Made by a program: the position numbers and the translations under genes
DNA from: Roseburia sp. CAG:303
Lineage (GTDB): Bacteria; Bacillota; Clostridia; Lachnospirales; Lachnospiraceae
DNA: 17,230 nucleotides
Direction: 5' to 3'
Assembly (NCBI GenBank): GCA_000437755.1
Contig: FR900108.1
Span: 1-17,230 of the forward strand
The notes under the pieces: generated by a model
What the model saw: only the letters and a program-made list of their open reading frames with translations
What the model was told of the DNA's origin: nothing
The model's database searches: none
Shown: in pieces, positions 13,941 to 17,230 of the stretch
Layout: each line of letters starts with the position of its first letter
How positions within the stretch are numbered: the first letter of the stretch is position 1

Positions 13941-15026
13941 TTACCTTTCTTTCAAAAAATTTTTTGTGGAATAAAAGATTGCAACAACACATTCGGACAC
14001 CGGAATCGCAACAACAATTCCGATTGCTCCCACCAGAAAACGCAACAATTCAAAAATAATATCATAGTTTAAAATGCTTGAAAAAGTATACTGATTTAAC
14101 ATTTTTACTAAAATCCATGGAACACTTCCACTCAGATAAGAAAAAAACAGCACATTTACCATTGTTCCCATAATATCCTTTCCTACCTCATGCATAGATT
14201 CCTTCAGACTTCCCTTGCTATCTTCCGTCTGCTTCTTCATGTATTCATCCGCTGCCGCACAAATGGTAATCGTAACATCCATGACTGCACCCAGACATCC
14301 GAACAACACACTTGCAAAAAAAAGTGCCGAAAAATCTTCATTTCCCTTCGTGTATTCCATCAGTTCAAATACCGGTCTTTCCCCATAAAAATATGCCAGA
14401 CTGTATATTCCAAATATAATAAATATTGTTATCAGGGATGCCAGTACTGCTGCCAGTGACTTCCGACAGATTCCATTCAGAAAAATCATTGTAAACAAAA
14501 TAAATCCAACCGCCAGAAACAATGTAATCCTCAAAATATCTTCTTCTTTTAAAAAGAATTGAAGCGAATAAACAAATACCGCAATCTGCACAATCAATGT
14601 TCCAAGAATCAACAGACCTCTTTTTTCTTCTGTAACAAACAATGCAAAGCAGAACAATCCTATCAGAAATACTGCATAATCATCTCTTTTCAGTTTATTT
14701 ATCACAACTGACATTTCTCCATTTTTTTCACTCATATAGACAAATACTATATCTCCTTTTTTATACTCTGTTGTATCCATCTGTGAGTAAAAAAAACTAT
14801 TTTCTGTCACATATACCTCTCCTTTGTGCTCATGATTTTTTATTTTCAATGTTAATTTCTGTGTATATCGTGGTTCTTCTCCAGAATCGTCCTCCTTATT
14901 GTCAGCATCAACAACCCTGGCAATATCCGAGTCATACATCTCATAATTATATCTGACAATACCCGTGATACCTAATACCATAGCAACCAAAATAATTATC
15001 TGAATTAGTTTTTTTCTCTTGTTCAT
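13941..15026 (-). CDS. YibE/F-family membrane protein (first of pair)
   Basis: 361 residues from ATG 15026, which has AGGAG 5 bases upstream; the open frame to 15083 is promoter DNA. One N-terminal membrane segment (LIQIIILVAMVLGITGI) is followed by a soluble, charged extracellular domain of about 100 residues that includes YTQKLTLKIKNHEHKGEVYV and KKGDIVFVYM. Then come about seven membrane segments. FGCLGAVMDVTITICAAADE and MHEVGKDIMGTMVNVLFFSY are the YibE/F signature and align with the shorter partner. The pair is probably a two-component membrane complex with one large and one small subunit. No substrate is known. Confidence 0.85.
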   Translation of the reverse strand: MNKRKKLIQIIILVAMVLGITGIVRYNYEMYDSDIARVVDADNKEDDSGEEPRYTQKLTLKIKNHEHKGEVYVTENSFFYSQMDTTEYKKGDIVFVYMSEKNGEMSVVINKLKRDDYAVFLIGLFCFALFVTEEKRGLLILGTLIVQIAVFVYSLQFFLKEEDILRITLFLAVGFILFTMIFLNGICRKSLAAVLASLITIFIIFGIYSLAYFYGERPVFELMEYTKGNEDFSALFFASVLFGCLGAVMDVTITICAAADEYMKKQTEDSKGSLKESMHEVGKDIMGTMVNVLFFSYLSGSVPWILVKMLNQYTFSSILNYDIIFELLRFLVGAIGIVVAIPVSECVVAIFYSTKNFLKER

Positions 15027-15073
15027 ATTTCTCCTGTCCTCTTCCCATTTGCTGAAAACATATATTCTCATAT

Positions 15074-15102
15074 ACTTTATCACAGACTCTTCCGAAAATC
15101 AA
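15074..15102 (-). promoter_or_regulatory. Promoter of the YibE/F pair
   Basis: Minus-strand TTGATT (15102-15097) and TAAAGT (15079-15074), each 4 of 6 to consensus, are separated by 17 bp. They lie just after the ABC-operon terminator and about 50 bp before the ribosome site. Confidence 0.45.
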
Positions 15103-15114
15103 ATAACAAAAATA

Positions 15115-15132
15115 AGGCTTCCGAAGAAGCCT
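15115..15132 (-). terminator. Rho-independent terminator of the ABC operon
   Basis: Perfect 7-bp stem, AGGCTTC (15115-15121) with GAAGCCT (15126-15132) and a 4-base loop. On the minus strand it is followed by TTATTTTTGTTATTT. It ends transcription coming from the ABC permease and isolates the YibE/F genes. Confidence 0.8.
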
Positions 15133-15175
15133 CACTGTGTCCTAAATCTTTTGCTGCAATAATCTATGTTCCCCT

Positions 15176-16075
15176 CTACCCTGCTTCCTTCTCCCGCAGT
15201 GCCGTCATAAACAGATAAATTCCGCCAAACACAAGCACACTTGCCACCATAATCACAATCATCTGATTTACAGTCACCACATGACCGTGAAAAACCGGAT
15301 TGCAGTCCAGTGTATCGCGGATAAGCGTAATGGCTTCCTCCGGAAAACCACTGTCCTTCATCTCCCGATATACTCCGTTTAACATATGATTCTTCAGCAG
15401 TGAAGTACCATATGTACCAGGAAGATACGACAGCACTTTCTGCAGTCCCGAACTGAAGTTTGAAATCGGCATATAAGCACCGCAGATAAATCCATATCCG
15501 GCACTGACAATCGTACCGACCGCAGATAACTGCCCCTGCGTGGTAAGCGGATAACTGATGATACTGGAGATTGTGCTTCCGAACAATACCAAAAGAATTT
15601 CGTCTAAAATAACCCATAAAACATCTGTGGCACTCATATACCATCCCATTTTACCGATGTAGCCAAGACACAGCACAAGTGCGATTCCATTGACCATCAG
15701 CGAATTTACAACCGTGGAAAGAAAATATCCCAGATAAATGGTCCGCCTGCTGACCGGTGATACATTAAAATCTTTCCTTGTTCCATTGGCCCGGTCCTGC
15801 ACCATGGTAAGATTGACGCAGAACGTTACCGTCACACAGCTTACCGCAAGCAATGCCGCTGCAAGCTGTGCCGCAACCGTCCCATTTACAAGCTTATCAG
15901 ATATATTAACCCATTCCTTTGTTGCAGACAAAAATGAATCTTTGTAAACTTTTGCGAGAAACGTAGCATATAACACAATCAGAATACCGGGCGTAATCAT
16001 TGCAGAAAATAACATTCCCCTGTCTTTAAAAAATAATTTCCTGTTTCTGTTCACAAGTGCAATTACTGTTTTCAT
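15176..16075 (-). CDS. ABC-2 type transporter permease
   Basis: 299 residues. The cytosolic N-terminus MKTVIALVNRNRKLFFKDRG leads into TM1 (LFSAMITPGILIVLYATF). A roughly 40-residue extracytoplasmic loop with the charged VYKDSFLSATKEWVNISDKL follows, then TM2 (LAAALLAVSCVTVTFCVNL) and four more helices, ending near VIMVASVLVFGGIYLFMTAL. NGTRKDFNVSPVSRRTIYLG is the coupling-helix region found in DrrB/NodJ-type exporters, and GAYMPISNFSSGLQKVLSYL is the conserved block before TM5. It overlaps the ATPase stop by 4 bases (ATGA), so the two are made together. The pair probably exports a drug, lipid or peptide; nothing in sequence fixes which. Confidence 0.87.
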   Translation of the reverse strand: MKTVIALVNRNRKLFFKDRGMLFSAMITPGILIVLYATFLAKVYKDSFLSATKEWVNISDKLVNGTVAAQLAAALLAVSCVTVTFCVNLTMVQDRANGTRKDFNVSPVSRRTIYLGYFLSTVVNSLMVNGIALVLCLGYIGKMGWYMSATDVLWVILDEILLVLFGSTISSIISYPLTTQGQLSAVGTIVSAGYGFICGAYMPISNFSSGLQKVLSYLPGTYGTSLLKNHMLNGVYREMKDSGFPEEAITLIRDTLDCNPVFHGHVVTVNQMIVIMVASVLVFGGIYLFMTALREKEAG

Positions 16076-16983
16076 TCCTGCACACCTCCCATTCTATTTC
16101 CTGTCACGGCAAGAAATACATCATCCATACCGCCTTTTACCACCTCATAATCACGGAATAACTCCTGATGTTCCACTATCAGTTTTGTGGCTTCCTGTGT
16201 ATTTTTTACCATAATTTCATAGCCATCCCGAATTTCTTTGTATGTATGATTCAAAGTCTTTACTTCCTCTTCACTGACACCATAAAGAGATATCCGGTCC
16301 TGCACATATTTATTTTTCAATTCCAGCGGCGTGCCTTCTGCTGCAATGCTTCCCTTTTCCAGAATCACAACATAGCCGGCACCTGCTGCTTCCTCCATAT
16401 AATGCGTCGTAAGAAATACGGTCATATTTTCCTCTGTCCGGAGTTTCTCAATGATATTCCAGATTAAAAGTCTGGTCTGTGGGTCAAGTCCTGTCGTTGG
16501 TTCATCCAGAATCAGAATTTCCGGGCGATGAATCAATGCCCTTGCAATATCGATTCTTCTCCGCTGTCCGCCGGATAATTTTCCCACCGGCCGGTTGATA
16601 AAATCTCTAAAATCCAAAATTTCCACCAGCTCCTGCAATCTCTTTTCAAATGCCAGCCCGGTAATCCCGTAAAGTGCCGCCCGGCTCTTTAAATTCTCTC
16701 TTACCGTAAGTGGTCTGTCCAGCACACTATCCTGAAATACCACACCAAACATTCTTTTCGTCTGATTGCCGGCCTTGTCAGCCTCTATTCCCTTTATCCA
16801 CACATTTCCGCTATCCTTCCGGAGCTGCCCGCAGATAATAGAAATCGTGGTACTCTTTCCTGCCCCATTCACGCCAAGAAACGCAAACAACTCTCCCTGC
16901 TTCACCCGGAAACTCAGGTCATTTACCGCTCTGACATCGCCAAAACTCTTGTTCAGATGCTCAATCCTGATAATATCTGACAT
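16072..16983 (-). CDS. ABC transporter ATP-binding protein
   Basis: 303 residues. Walker A is GVNGAGKST (37-45), the Q-loop is VVFQDS (Q84), the signature is LSGGQRRR (136-143), Walker B is ILILDEPTTGLD (156-167) and the switch histidine is in FLTTHYMEEA. The roughly 80-residue C-terminal extension, from EGTPLELKNKYVQDRISLYG to GGMDDVFLAVTGN, is typical of DrrA-like ATPases of exporters. AGGAGG precedes ATG 16983. The upstream partial gene ends 16 bases before, and the permease start overlaps this stop, so three genes form one transcript ending at the 15115 terminator. Confidence 0.92.
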   Translation of the reverse strand: MSDIIRIEHLNKSFGDVRAVNDLSFRVKQGELFAFLGVNGAGKSTTISIICGQLRKDSGNVWIKGIEADKAGNQTKRMFGVVFQDSVLDRPLTVRENLKSRAALYGITGLAFEKRLQELVEILDFRDFINRPVGKLSGGQRRRIDIARALIHRPEILILDEPTTGLDPQTRLLIWNIIEKLRTEENMTVFLTTHYMEEAAGAGYVVILEKGSIAAEGTPLELKNKYVQDRISLYGVSEEEVKTLNHTYKEIRDGYEIMVKNTQEATKLIVEHQELFRDYEVVKGGMDDVFLAVTGNRMGGVQE

Positions 16984-16999
16984 TTTCTACCTCCTGTTT

Positions 17000-17230
17000 T
17001 TATGACTGAATATCGCTGTAAATCCATTCCACCATATCCAGCTTTCCATTGCCACAATATTCATACCCTTCCAAAGTAAAGCCTGCTTTTTTCAATTCTG
17101 CTTCCGTATCTCCGGCTGCCAGCATTTCATATTCTTTGTATACAACTTCCATTTTTTTCTGAAAATCGGACAGTTCTGCTTTATGATTCTGTTTCCAGTC
17201 CTGTACCGGCAGGGCATTCCAGATGGACAC
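17000..17230 (-). CDS. Unidentified protein, C-terminal part, running off the window
   Basis: 76 residues are visible, ending at a stop at 17000. The sequence, MSIWNALPVQDWKQNHKAEL, then FQKKMEVVYKEYEMLAAGDT and GFTLEGYEYCGNGKLDMVEW, is soluble and rich in charged helices. The first ATG sits close to the window edge and the frame remains open beyond it, so the true start may be outside. I do not recognise the family. It is the first visible gene of the ABC exporter operon, 16 bases from the ATPase, so a regulator for the exporter is possible but not shown. Confidence 0.5.
   Translation of the reverse strand: MSIWNALPVQDWKQNHKAELSDFQKKMEVVYKEYEMLAAGDTEAELKKAGFTLEGYEYCGNGKLDMVEWIYSDIQS

Noticed and set aside
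15132..15644. 170-residue Cys/Tyr-rich protein on the minus strand
   Set aside because: It is the other-frame reading of the ABC permease gene, has no ribosome site and an implausible composition.

Overview
The window looks like a low-GC Firmicute of the gut Lachnospiraceae type. The genes have AGGAGG-like ribosome sites, the codons are A/T-rich, and NrtR-PncA, a MetR/MtaR-type LysR, YibE/F pairs, PDDEXK_9-type AAA proteins and an ACGX-type RiPP remnant are all typical of that group. Genus assignment is inference. Apart from tnpA and an HxlR remnant, every gene reads on the minus strand.

Layout. 1-1667: an IS200/IS605-type element with an intact TnpB on the minus strand and a broken TnpA on the plus strand. 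It abuts the cut-off second gene of an AAA-ATPase + TOPRIM-like pair (1654-2991) that resembles two-gene phage-defence modules. 3137-4031: wreck of a ribosomal-peptide locus, with a complete 38-residue ACGX-type precursor, a radical SAM/SPASM maturase without its N-terminal half, and a nitroreductase in two out-of-frame pieces. 4319-4453: tail of an HxlR regulator. 4450-6658: NAD-salvage operon of NrtR, a nicotinamidase-like hydrolase, a GNAT and a nitrilase tail, under a strong promoter covered by two palindromic operators. 6697-9833: an HD hydrolase, a PDDEXK-family AAA protein that lost its nuclease domain, a lipoprotein/receiver fusion and a GNAT with a lost end. 9881-10780: a Fic protein behind three tandem hairpins. 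10949-13081: a MetE-like methyltransferase and its MetR/MtaR-type regulator with a MET-box. 13186-15026: two YibE/F membrane proteins. 15115-17230: a drug-type ABC exporter and the end of an unknown upstream gene.

The main theme is that the left two-thirds is sewn together from gene ends. At six or more places the 3' end of one family runs into the middle or 5' end of another without an intergenic region. Intact operons (NAD salvage, methionine, YibE/F, ABC) survive between these scars. The most useful new observations are the small RiPP precursor, the Fic leader hairpins (whose pairing is complete only in the transcribed-strand RNA), the tandem NrtR operators, the MET-box placed about 66 bp upstream of the predicted start site, and the TOPRIM/transposon junction.
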